DNA of 20,727 bases from positions 1 through 20,727 of the forward strand of contig CAYOJD010000053.1 of assembly GCA_964404205.1 (NCBI GenBank). The letters run 5' to 3'. Position numbers and translations under genes: made by a program. Below the pieces are notes generated by a model, which worked only from the letters and a program-made list of their open reading frames with translations, had not been told where the DNA came from and ran no database searches. The DNA is from CAZWBR01 sp964404205. Lineage in GTDB: Bacteria; Bacteroidota; Bacteroidia; Bacteroidales; Prolixibacteraceae. Below, piece after piece: positions 14,035 through 20,727 of this stretch (positions are counted from its first letter, which is position 1; each line of letters starts with the position of its first letter).

Positions 14035-16266
14035 ATGGAGAACTTTTACATGGTTTTGGTCGTAGTGCTGTTCGCACTGGCGGTCTCCGATTTAATTGTG
14101 GGTGTCAGTAATGATGCCGTAAATTTCCTTAATTCGTCTTTTGGCTCTAAATCGGCCTCTAAATGGCTGATATTTACCGTTGCAATTGCCGGTATCCTGG
14201 TGGGAGTCACCTTTTCGAATGGGATGATGGAGGTGGCCCGAAAAGGGATTTTCCATCCCGACATGTTCTCGTTCTCCGAAATCATGGTTATTTTTTTGGC
14301 GGTAATGATTACCGATGTGTTGTTGCTCGATGTTTTCAACACGCTGGGGTTGCCCACTTCGACCACCGTTTCACTGGTTTTCGAGTTGCTGGGGTCGGCG
14401 GTTGCCGTGGCGCTGGTCAAGCTTTACCAAACCGGTGGTTCGATGTTCGACCTTTACCAGTATATCAATACCAACAAAGCATTGGCCATTATCTCCGGGA
14501 TTCTTGTTTCGGTAATGATTGCCTTTACGGTCGGGGTTTTTCTTCAATGGGTTACCCGGCTTATTTTTACCTTCAATTATCAGCGAAAGATTAAATATTT
14601 AGGCAGTATCTACGGCGGGTTTTCGTTCGTTATTCTGACCTACTTCATTCTGTTGGGCATCAATGGTGCTTCATGGATTACCGATTCGACACTGCACTGG
14701 GTCGATAGTAACATGGTTTATATCCTGTTGGTGAGTTTTGTTTTCTGGTGGTTAATCTTTCAGCTTTTACAATTGCTTTGGAAAAAATTTGATATCCTTT
14801 CGGTGATAGTACTGGCCGGGACTTTTTCGCTTGCGATGGCTTTTGCCGGAAATGATTTGGTAAACTTTATCGGTGTACCGCTGGCCGGTTTCGAATCGTA
14901 CAAAGCCTGGATGGCTTCGGGCGTGGCCGACCCCAATAGCTTTACCATGGGTATTTTAAAAAACCCGGTGAAGACCGATACGCTGATGTTGTTGCTGGCA
15001 GGCATTATCATGGCGATAACCCTTGTTACTTCGCGCAAGGCACGAACGGTGATTGCCACTACAGTCGATTTGTCGCGTCAGTCGGAAGGGGAGGAGCGGT
15101 TTGGCTCGTCGCCACTGTCGAGAGCGGTTGTACGTGGCACGCTGGTATTGGGCAAGCGGTTCGATGGTTTGGTTACGCAGTCGGCCAAAGATTGGATCAA
15201 CAGCCGTTTTGTTCAGGTTGAAAGCGAGCAGGCGGCTATCGATAAACCGGCATTCGACAAGCTTCGGGCAGCCAGTAACCTGGTGGTCGCTTCGATATTG
15301 ATAATCATGGGGACCACGCTGAAGCTACCGCTGTCGACAACCTATGTAACGTTTATGGTGGCGATGGGTACCTCGCTGGCCGACCGGGCCTGGGATCGCG
15401 ACACGGCAGTTTATCGGGTTTCGGGTGTATTTGCCGTAATTGGCGGATGGTTTATGACAGCGATAGTGGCTTTTATCGTTTCGGCTTTCTTCGCGACCAT
15501 TCTCTCGTTAGGGGGTAAGTTCATGATTTTTGTTTTGGCCGGTATCGCCATTTTTGTCGTGATCAGGAGCAATGTGGCCCACCGCAAAAGAGAAGCAGCC
15601 CGCGAGCCTGAAGAGTTTCCCGAAACAACAGTGAAGCCTGAGCGCATCCTGAAGAAGATTAACCTCGACACATCGAACGCAATTATTACCATCTCGAAAG
15701 CCTATTACCTTGGGTTGGAGAGTTTCTATACCGAAAACCGGAAACAGCTTGGCGAAATCGACAACGAAATCGAAGATTTCAACCAGCGGGCACGTAAGCT
15801 GAAAGCCAATATATACAAGGTTATACAGAAACTGCAACAAGATTCGATTGAGACAGGCCACTACTATGTGCAGATGGTCGACTACCTGAGAGAGATGGCC
15901 CACTCGATAAAATATGTGATCCATCCGATGTACGAACATCTGAAGAACAACCATAAACCATTTGATCGTGAGCAATTTGAAGAAATTGATACATTTGGAA
16001 ACCACGTTTCTGATTTTCTTAACTTTGCATTGCATATCATCAAGGAATCGAAGTTTGAACAGTTGGACGAGTTGATTGAGCGCCGCCAAAATATTATGGG
16101 CGAAATGCGTGATTTGGAGAAGGTGATGGTCCGAAAAATCAAACGGAAAGAGATTAACAGCAAAAACAGCGTACTCTTTTTCAACCTGATGTCGGAATCG
16201 AAAAACTTACTGCTGCAAACTGTTAATTTGATTAAAGCTTCGCGCGACTTTGCCCAGTACAATTAG
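14035..16266 (+). CDS. PiT-family phosphate transporter with C-terminal PhoU-like domain
   Basis: A 743-residue inner-membrane phosphate permease. The duplicated PiT signature is seen as GVSNDAVNFLNS (about 23-34) and FAGNDLVNFIG (about 270-280), and the paired helical hairpins as GLPTSTTVSLV (about 104-114) and LPLSTTYVTFMVAMGTS (about 430-446). Roughly ten or more helices extend to about residue 510. From about 535 to 743 the protein is cytosolic and helical, with several long amphipathic helices resembling a PhoU/DUF47 bundle, so it carries its own regulatory module. Classical PiT proteins are shorter. It is the first gene of a rightward phosphate cluster, divergent from the PhoR/PhoB-like pair, with Pho-box-like repeats upstream. 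Start at ATG 14035, 25 bp after the promoter. Confidence 0.9.
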   Translation: MENFYMVLVVVLFALAVSDLIVGVSNDAVNFLNSSFGSKSASKWLIFTVAIAGILVGVTFSNGMMEVARKGIFHPDMFSFSEIMVIFLAVMITDVLLLDVFNTLGLPTSTTVSLVFELLGSAVAVALVKLYQTGGSMFDLYQYINTNKALAIISGILVSVMIAFTVGVFLQWVTRLIFTFNYQRKIKYLGSIYGGFSFVILTYFILLGINGASWITDSTLHWVDSNMVYILLVSFVFWWLIFQLLQLLWKKFDILSVIVLAGTFSLAMAFAGNDLVNFIGVPLAGFESYKAWMASGVADPNSFTMGILKNPVKTDTLMLLLAGIIMAITLVTSRKARTVIATTVDLSRQSEGEERFGSSPLSRAVVRGTLVLGKRFDGLVTQSAKDWINSRFVQVESEQAAIDKPAFDKLRAASNLVVASILIIMGTTLKLPLSTTYVTFMVAMGTSLADRAWDRDTAVYRVSGVFAVIGGWFMTAIVAFIVSAFFATILSLGGKFMIFVLAGIAIFVVIRSNVAHRKREAAREPEEFPETTVKPERILKKINLDTSNAIITISKAYYLGLESFYTENRKQLGEIDNEIEDFNQRARKLKANIYKVIQKLQQDSIETGHYYVQMVDYLREMAHSIKYVIHPMYEHLKNNHKPFDREQFEEIDTFGNHVSDFLNFALHIIKESKFEQLDELIERRQNIMGEMRDLEKVMVRKIKRKEINSKNSVLFFNLMSESKNLLLQTVNLIKASRDFAQYN

Positions 16267-16352
16267 CGGGGCATCGGGAGGGCGAAAACGGGGACGATAA
16301 AAGGAGAATAAATTTATATATTAAAATTGCTGATTATCTTATAGTAACTATC

Positions 16353-17000
16353 ATGACGCTTGACAAAATTTTTGGATTTCTGGTTCCTAAGGACCGTAAG
16401 TTTTTCCCTCTTTTCAACGAGGCTGCCGATAATTTGGTGTATGCTTCGGGACTGCTGGTCGACCTGATTGGTGAAAACGATCTGGAGAAAAGGGAAGAGT
16501 TGCGCAAAACCATCAAACAGGCAGAACAAAAGGGTGACAATATCACCCACCAGCTGCTTGACGAGTTGAACGGGACTTTTATTACCCCTTTCGATAGGGA
16601 GGATATCCATGCACTGATTGCAACAATGGACGATGTGGTTGATTATATCCACACTACCTCTACCCGAATTCATTACTTCAAGCTGGAAACCCATCCGAAA
16701 GAGTTTTTAATTATTTCGGAGATGATTGTTTCAGCCGCGAAGGAGATTCAGTATATCCTCCGCAACGTAAAACATGCTACCGATTTCCAGAAACATAAAT
16801 CGGCCTGCAAAAAGATTAGCCGTTACGAAAGCGATGTCGATTCGATGTACCAGGAGTATCTTTCCTCTCTTTTCGAGTCGGAAACCGATGCGATTAAATT
16901 GATCAAGAAACGCGATATCCTTGCGGCGCTCGAGAAAGCCATCGACAAGTGCGATGATGTTGCGGATGTATTTCAAACAATCATGGTGAAAATCAGCTGA
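16353..17000 (+). CDS. DUF47 (PhoU-like) family protein
   Basis: A 215-residue, all-helical cytosolic protein of the DUF47/YkaA family, distant PhoU relatives almost always encoded next to PiT transporters and thought to regulate them. The opening LDKIFGFLVPKDRKFFPLF, the FITPFDREDIHALI motif (metal-site type, about 75-90) and DDVVDYIHTTSTR are typical, and length fits. It begins 86 bp after the PiT-PhoU gene and ends 43 bp before the second PiT gene; it most probably serves the latter. Regulation with the cluster is inferred from order and spacing. Confidence 0.92.
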   Translation: MTLDKIFGFLVPKDRKFFPLFNEAADNLVYASGLLVDLIGENDLEKREELRKTIKQAEQKGDNITHQLLDELNGTFITPFDREDIHALIATMDDVVDYIHTTSTRIHYFKLETHPKEFLIISEMIVSAAKEIQYILRNVKHATDFQKHKSACKKISRYESDVDSMYQEYLSSLFESETDAIKLIKKRDILAALEKAIDKCDDVADVFQTIMVKIS

Positions 17001-17043
17001 TTGGTTTAACTGTTCATTTTTTTATCGAATTAAACTCATTCAG

Positions 17044-18087
17044 ATGGACTTTACATTACTGATTGTAATTGTTGTACTTGCCTTTCTTTTCGACTTTATC
17101 AACGGCTTTCACGATGCAGCCAACTCGATAGCCACCGTGGTGTCGACCAAAGTGTTGACACCCTTTCAGGCAGTGGTTTGGGCGGCGTTTTTCAACTTCG
17201 TGGCTTATGCCATTTTCGAGCTGCACATTGCCGATACCATTGCCAAGGTGGTTGATACCGGAGCGATAAACCTGAAGGTGATTTTGGCCGGGTTGATTGC
17301 CGCCACGATTTGGAACTTGCTTACCTGGTATCTGGGTATTCCTTCCAGTTCATCGCATACGCTGGTAGGAGGCTTTGCCGGAGCAGCCATAGCACATGCC
17401 GGATGGGCCGTTGTCCATTCCGAAAAGATTATGAAGATTGCGGCCTTTATCTTTCTTGCGCCGCTGTTGGGGATGCTGATGTCGTATCTGCTTTCGGTAG
17501 CCCTGCTTTGGATCTTCAGAAAAATTAGTCCTTTTAAACTTGAAAAATGGTTTAAGGTGGGACAGCTTTTTTCGTCGGCACTCTTCAGTTTGGGCCATGG
17601 CGGAAACGATGCACAGAAGGTGATGGGGATTATCTCGGCTACCTTGCTGGTTTATTTTCATGGTGTCGATCCGGCCTCTATTCCAGACTGGGCGCAGATT
17701 ACCTTTAACGAAGCCGGGAAGATTCATGCCATTCCGCACTGGATTGTACTGGGCTGTTATACCGCTATCGCTGCCGGAACCTTGATGGGAGGCTGGCGTA
17801 TCATTAAAACAATGGGGGGTAAAATCACCAAACTTACGCCTTTTGAGGGTGTAGCGGCTGAAGGGGCCGGTGCAATGATGCTTTTTGGGACCGAAGCTTT
17901 CGGTATTCCGGTGAGTACCACCCATACCATTACCGGTGCCATTATGGGGGTTGGGTTAACCAAGCGGGTTACTGCCGTTCGTTGGGGCGTAACCATCAAC
18001 CTGCTTTACGCCTGGATTTTAACTATCCCGGTTTCGATGTTAATCGCGATGAGCGTTTACTGGCTCTTTAAATGGATTAACTTCTAA
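17044..18087 (+). CDS. PiT-family low-affinity inorganic phosphate transporter
   Basis: A 347-residue membrane permease for phosphate (often as metal-phosphate) driven by an ion gradient. The two signature repeats are FDFINGFHDAANSIATVVST (about 16-35) and SLGHGGNDAQKVMGIISATL (about 182-201), each followed by a helical hairpin (GIPSSSSHTLVGG and GIPVSTTHTITGA). About ten helices; no extra domain, in contrast to the first PiT gene. It follows the DUF47 gene by 43 bp, the standard DUF47-PiT arrangement. A terminator follows its stop at 18107-18144. Confidence 0.93.
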   Translation: MDFTLLIVIVVLAFLFDFINGFHDAANSIATVVSTKVLTPFQAVVWAAFFNFVAYAIFELHIADTIAKVVDTGAINLKVILAGLIAATIWNLLTWYLGIPSSSSHTLVGGFAGAAIAHAGWAVVHSEKIMKIAAFIFLAPLLGMLMSYLLSVALLWIFRKISPFKLEKWFKVGQLFSSALFSLGHGGNDAQKVMGIISATLLVYFHGVDPASIPDWAQITFNEAGKIHAIPHWIVLGCYTAIAAGTLMGGWRIIKTMGGKITKLTPFEGVAAEGAGAMMLFGTEAFGIPVSTTHTITGAIMGVGLTKRVTAVRWGVTINLLYAWILTIPVSMLIAMSVYWLFKWINF

Positions 18088-18106
18088 ACCGTAATCGATA
18101 TCCATC

Positions 18107-18144
18107 AAAAGCCATGAAGTGAACTAACGCTTCATGGCTTTTTT
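18107..18144. terminator. terminator between PiT and LytTR genes, possibly bidirectional
   Basis: GCCATGAAG (18111-18119) pairs with CTTCATGGC (18130-18138), loop of 10, followed by six T on the plus strand. Four A precede the stem, giving a short T run on the minus strand, so it may also serve the convergent LytTR gene. Confidence 0.85.
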
Positions 18145-18161
18145 CTTTCGAAACATTTCAG

Positions 18162-18881
18162 TTAAACATTAAGCGCATCTATTTTTTGGTTGAAAAAGTT
18201 TCGGTAGTTGTCGCCAATCGGAATCATCGATTTGCCAATCACAATGCGGCTGTGCTGTATGGAATCGATTTTCGACAGCGGAACGATAAACGATTTGTGT
18301 ACCCGCACAAACTGTTCGTCGGGCAGAATGGTTTCGAATTTCTTCAGGCTGTTCAGGGTTACGATGGTTTTGCCCGGGGTATGTATTTTGATGTAGTCTT
18401 TCAACCCTTCGCAATAAAGAATATCGTCGAACCGGATGCGGATGGTATTGTAGCCGGTTTTGACCAGAATAAAATCGAAAAGGCTTTTGCGCTGCGACGA
18501 CTGAGGTTTCGCGGGAAGGTGATCGAATGTTTTGAGTAACCTTGCGGCACGGTTTACTGCTTTCAGCAAACGGTCGAAGCCAAAGGGTTTCACGAGGAAA
18601 TCGGTTACATCGAGTTCGTAGCCATCGATGGCAAACTGATTGTTTTGTGCCATCAGGATGATTTGAGGCTTTGCAGCAAGAGATTTGATCAGATCGATTC
18701 CATTTACGGCGGGCATTTCCACATCGAGGAAAACCACGTCGATATTGTTTTCCTGAATGTATCGCAACCCGGCAAAAGGGTCGGTAAAGCTTTTTGCCAA
18801 TCGCAGAAAGGGCAACCTGTCGATAAGCCCTTTCAGTTCGTCGATGGCCCGCAGTTCGTCATCAATAATTATGCACTTCAC
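18162..18881 (-). CDS. LytTR-family response regulator
   Basis: A 239-residue regulator: receiver domain (1-118) and LytTR DNA-binding domain (about 140-239; FILVKTGYNTIRIRFDDILYCEGLKDYIKI, LPDEQFVRVHKSFIV). The acidic pair D7/D8, phospho-acceptor D53 (VVFLDVEMPAVNG) and K98 (FLVKPF) are present. The switch region, usually IIFTTA in this family, reads IILMAQN (75-81), so the conserved Thr-Ala is lost. Such regulators normally sit beside a LytS-type kinase; none is visible in the window, though the flank to the left is occupied by phosphate genes, making this an orphan regulator here. ATG at 18881. Targets are unknown. Confidence 0.9.
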   Translation of the reverse strand: MKCIIIDDELRAIDELKGLIDRLPFLRLAKSFTDPFAGLRYIQENNIDVVFLDVEMPAVNGIDLIKSLAAKPQIILMAQNNQFAIDGYELDVTDFLVKPFGFDRLLKAVNRAARLLKTFDHLPAKPQSSQRKSLFDFILVKTGYNTIRIRFDDILYCEGLKDYIKIHTPGKTIVTLNSLKKFETILPDEQFVRVHKSFIVPLSKIDSIQHSRIVIGKSMIPIGDNYRNFFNQKIDALNV

Positions 18882-19285
18882 AATTCACAGTATTAGGGTT
18901 TATGCCTGTTCCGGGGGCAAAGCCTGCTGGGCAGCTGCCCGGAAGCATTATTAAGATGGTTTTCGCCCCTAAGGGTTGCGTTATTCCGGTAAACGGAACC
19001 CAAATAGGCCCCTTTTAACTTTTTTTAATCATTGAAGTTGGTTTCCGGCCATTCATTTTTGGGGTAACCAACGTTGAAATGGATTGGTTGTTGGTGTAAA
19101 ATTCAACCCAAAAATAGCCTACCATATTTCCTTTCACCTACATATCTAACTTTCTAAATATTTATATAACTTTGTTTTGAAATAAATGTTTTTCGCGACG
19201 TACCGGATTGCCGGCATTTGGTATTTAGACCTATGTTTTCAATGTGATACGTTGAGGATAACCAACAAACTAAAATGAATAAACG
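18882..19285. other. 404-bp divergent intergenic region
   Basis: Separates the leftward LytTR gene and the rightward porin gene. It holds a GC-rich palindrome GGGCAGCTGCCC (18929-18940) inside a larger TTCCGGG/CCCGGAA pair (18909-18915, 18938-18944). A small hairpin TTCCG-CGGAA (18984-18998) follows, then an 8-bp pair TTTTTGGG/CCCAAAAA (19056-19063, 19107-19114). The last part is AT-rich and carries the porin promoter. No coding frame of note. Confidence 0.55.
19167..19174 (+). promoter_or_regulatory. -7 promoter box for the porin gene
   Basis: TAACTTTG matches TAnnTTTG in an AT-rich stretch, giving a leader of about 105 nt before the ATG at 19286. Confidence 0.4.
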
Positions 19286-20653
19286 ATGAAAAAGAATTAC
19301 ATTTCAATGATTGCGGCATGTTTGTCTATCATGCTGCTTGTGCCGGAACAGGCCATTGCTACCGACGGTTATTTTAGTCTGGCATACGGAACGCGGAGCA
19401 AAGGGATGGGCGGTGCCGGTATTGCCCTGTACGAAACATCGCTCTTTGGGGCCAACAACCCGGCAGGGTTGGTCCGTTATGGCAAAGGGTACGGCATTGC
19501 TGCCGGTCTGTTTAACCCTAACCGGTCGTACACCATCACGGGGGAACCGAGTATCCCCAATTCGTTTCCTCCGGCATTTGGATTGGCCCCCGGCAAGGTG
19601 ACGAGCGAAAGCAAACTGTTTGTGATGCCCTCGATAGCGGCCAATTTTATGGTAGGCAGTAAAAATGCGTTGGGAGTTGCCCTCTATGGTAATGGAGGGA
19701 TGAATACCAACTACCCGGAGAGAACATTTTATTCGCAATATCTCGATGGGCCGGCAATGCCCGACGGGAGCAACCCGATGCAAGGCGTTTCGGAACCAAC
19801 GGGGGTGAACCTGATGCAGCTTTTCGCGGCCATTCAGTACAGCCGGGCGCTTGGCGAAAACTGGAGCATTGGCCTAAGCGCGATTGGCAGCTGGCAATCG
19901 TTTGAAGCCAAAGGTTTACAGGCATTCGTTAATTTTGGGATGTCGCAGTCGCCGATGAATGTAACCAACAACGGGGCCGACAGGGCGCTGGGTATCGGGG
20001 GCAAGATTGGTATTATCGGAAAGCTTTCGGAGCAATTTCATGTGGGGGCTACTTTCCAGACCCCGATATGGATGCAGGCTTTTGATCGCTATAAGGGGTT
20101 GTTTGCCGAAGGCGGGAAGTTCGATGTACCGGCGAACTGGAGTGCCGGTATTGCCTACAAGCCGACCGGAAAGTTGAATTTGGTGCTTGATGTGAAGCAG
20201 ATTTTCTACAGCAAGGTGAAATCGATAGGCAACCGGCTTAACACGATGGCTTTAATGCCGATGGTGCCGAACGGTTCGGGGGGCTATATGGGTAACCCGA
20301 TGTACACCCCGCTTGGCAGTGACAATGGCAGCGGTTTTGGCTGGAAAGATATGTTTGTGGTCAAGGTTGGGGGCGAATATATGGTTTCCGAGAAATCGAC
20401 ATTGCGTGTTGGGTTCTCGCATGGCCAATCGCCGGTTCCATCGTCGGAGGTGCTTTTCAATATATTGGCCCCGGGTGTAGTTGAAAGCCATATTACAGCC
20501 GGTTATACCCGGAATATTGGGACCAAGGCGCTCGACTTTGCCGTTGTTTATGCATTGAACAACAAAATATCGGGCAGCAACCCGCTTGATCCGGCACAGC
20601 AGGTGGAGTTGCAAATGAACCAGTTTGAATTTGAAATCGGGTTTAGGTTTTAA
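19286..20653 (+). CDS. OmpP1/FadL-family outer-membrane transporter
   Basis: A 455-residue outer-membrane beta-barrel of the FadL/TodX type, which takes up long-chain fatty acids and other hydrophobic compounds. A signal peptide covers about 1-25 (charged KKN, hydrophobic core, cleavage after AIA). The mature N-terminus TDGYFSLAYGTRSKGMGGAGIALY and ANNPAGL are the FadL hallmark (hatch domain and NPAG motif). Amphipathic strands alternate with Gly/Asn/Pro-rich loops and the chain ends in GFRF, the terminal aromatic needed for barrel insertion. No fatty-acid gene adjoins it; a lone transcript is likely, with a promoter box at 19167 and a terminator at 20680. The ligand cannot be told from sequence. 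Confidence 0.92.
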   Translation: MKKNYISMIAACLSIMLLVPEQAIATDGYFSLAYGTRSKGMGGAGIALYETSLFGANNPAGLVRYGKGYGIAAGLFNPNRSYTITGEPSIPNSFPPAFGLAPGKVTSESKLFVMPSIAANFMVGSKNALGVALYGNGGMNTNYPERTFYSQYLDGPAMPDGSNPMQGVSEPTGVNLMQLFAAIQYSRALGENWSIGLSAIGSWQSFEAKGLQAFVNFGMSQSPMNVTNNGADRALGIGGKIGIIGKLSEQFHVGATFQTPIWMQAFDRYKGLFAEGGKFDVPANWSAGIAYKPTGKLNLVLDVKQIFYSKVKSIGNRLNTMALMPMVPNGSGGYMGNPMYTPLGSDNGSGFGWKDMFVVKVGGEYMVSEKSTLRVGFSHGQSPVPSSEVLFNILAPGVVESHITAGYTRNIGTKALDFAVVYALNNKISGSNPLDPAQQVELQMNQFEFEIGFRF

Positions 20654-20679
20654 CCTTTAGCCGATTGAAACATATCAAG

Positions 20680-20714
20680 CCTTCAAGGAATTTAAAAACC
20701 TTGAAGGTTTTTTT
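20680..20714 (+). terminator. Rho-independent terminator after the porin gene
   Basis: Perfect 9-bp arms CCTTCAAGG (20680-20688) and CCTTGAAGG (20699-20707), 10-base loop, then seven T (20708-20714). Confidence 0.9.
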
Positions 20715-20727
20715 ATGGAACTATCGG

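Overview
The window looks like a piece of a Bacteroidota chromosome, most likely from the Bacteroidales/Marinilabiliales side; the genus cannot be read from the sequence. Pointers are the many TAnnTTTG boxes upstream of genes (the -7 element of this phylum), the pairing of an FHS-type sugar permease with a ROK kinase, a PiT transporter carrying a PhoU-like tail, an OmpP1/FadL porin, and weak or absent Shine-Dalgarno sequences. Most of the window is an ordinary, compact core genome. The left end is clearly different: positions 1-1900 are AT-rich and hold a tyrosine recombinase and repeats.

Layout. (a) 1-1900: a low-complexity, T-rich repeat zone (87-bp period, dense TCAG), then a hairpin with ACGAGTT/AACTCGT arms that resembles a folded recombination site, then a XerC/D-like tyrosine recombinase read leftwards towards them. 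This is the best candidate for an accessory, integron-like locus, with only its edge visible. (b) 1710-2554: 845 bp without a convincing gene, holding a 14-bp palindrome and four CTGTAC boxes spaced exactly 11 bp apart and closed by an inverted copy. (c) 2555-3476: a two-gene unit, OsmC-type peroxidase-like protein plus a YhbP/UPF0306 flavin-fold protein. The second is interrupted by ten Ns and a 50-bp fold-back copy that looks like an assembly or amplification artefact; removing 3061-3128 restores a clean 149-codon gene. (d) 3473-3967: SixA-like phosphatase. (e) 4081-6662: leftward sugar operon, permease then ROK sugar kinase, ending in a strong terminator. (f) 6861-8187: YghZ-type aldo/keto reductase converging on a small conserved hypothetical. 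(g) 8378-12012: asnS with its terminator, then rpoN coupled to a six-helix membrane protein.

(h) 11930-18144 is a phosphate block. A leftward PhoR/PhoB-like two-component pair is divergent from a PiT transporter fused to a PhoU-like domain, followed by a DUF47 (PhoU-like) protein and a second PiT transporter. Three TTAACA-type repeats lie in the divergent promoter region, just upstream of the PiT promoter elements, where an OmpR-family regulator such as the neighbouring one could bind. No pst ABC transporter genes are present in the window. (i) 18162-20714: a LytTR response regulator without a neighbouring kinase, a 400-bp divergent spacer, and an OmpP1/FadL outer-membrane transporter ending in a strong terminator.

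No rRNA, tRNA, CRISPR array, intact insertion sequence or prophage is visible. All function calls are from recognised motifs and family resemblance read by eye; no search was run.
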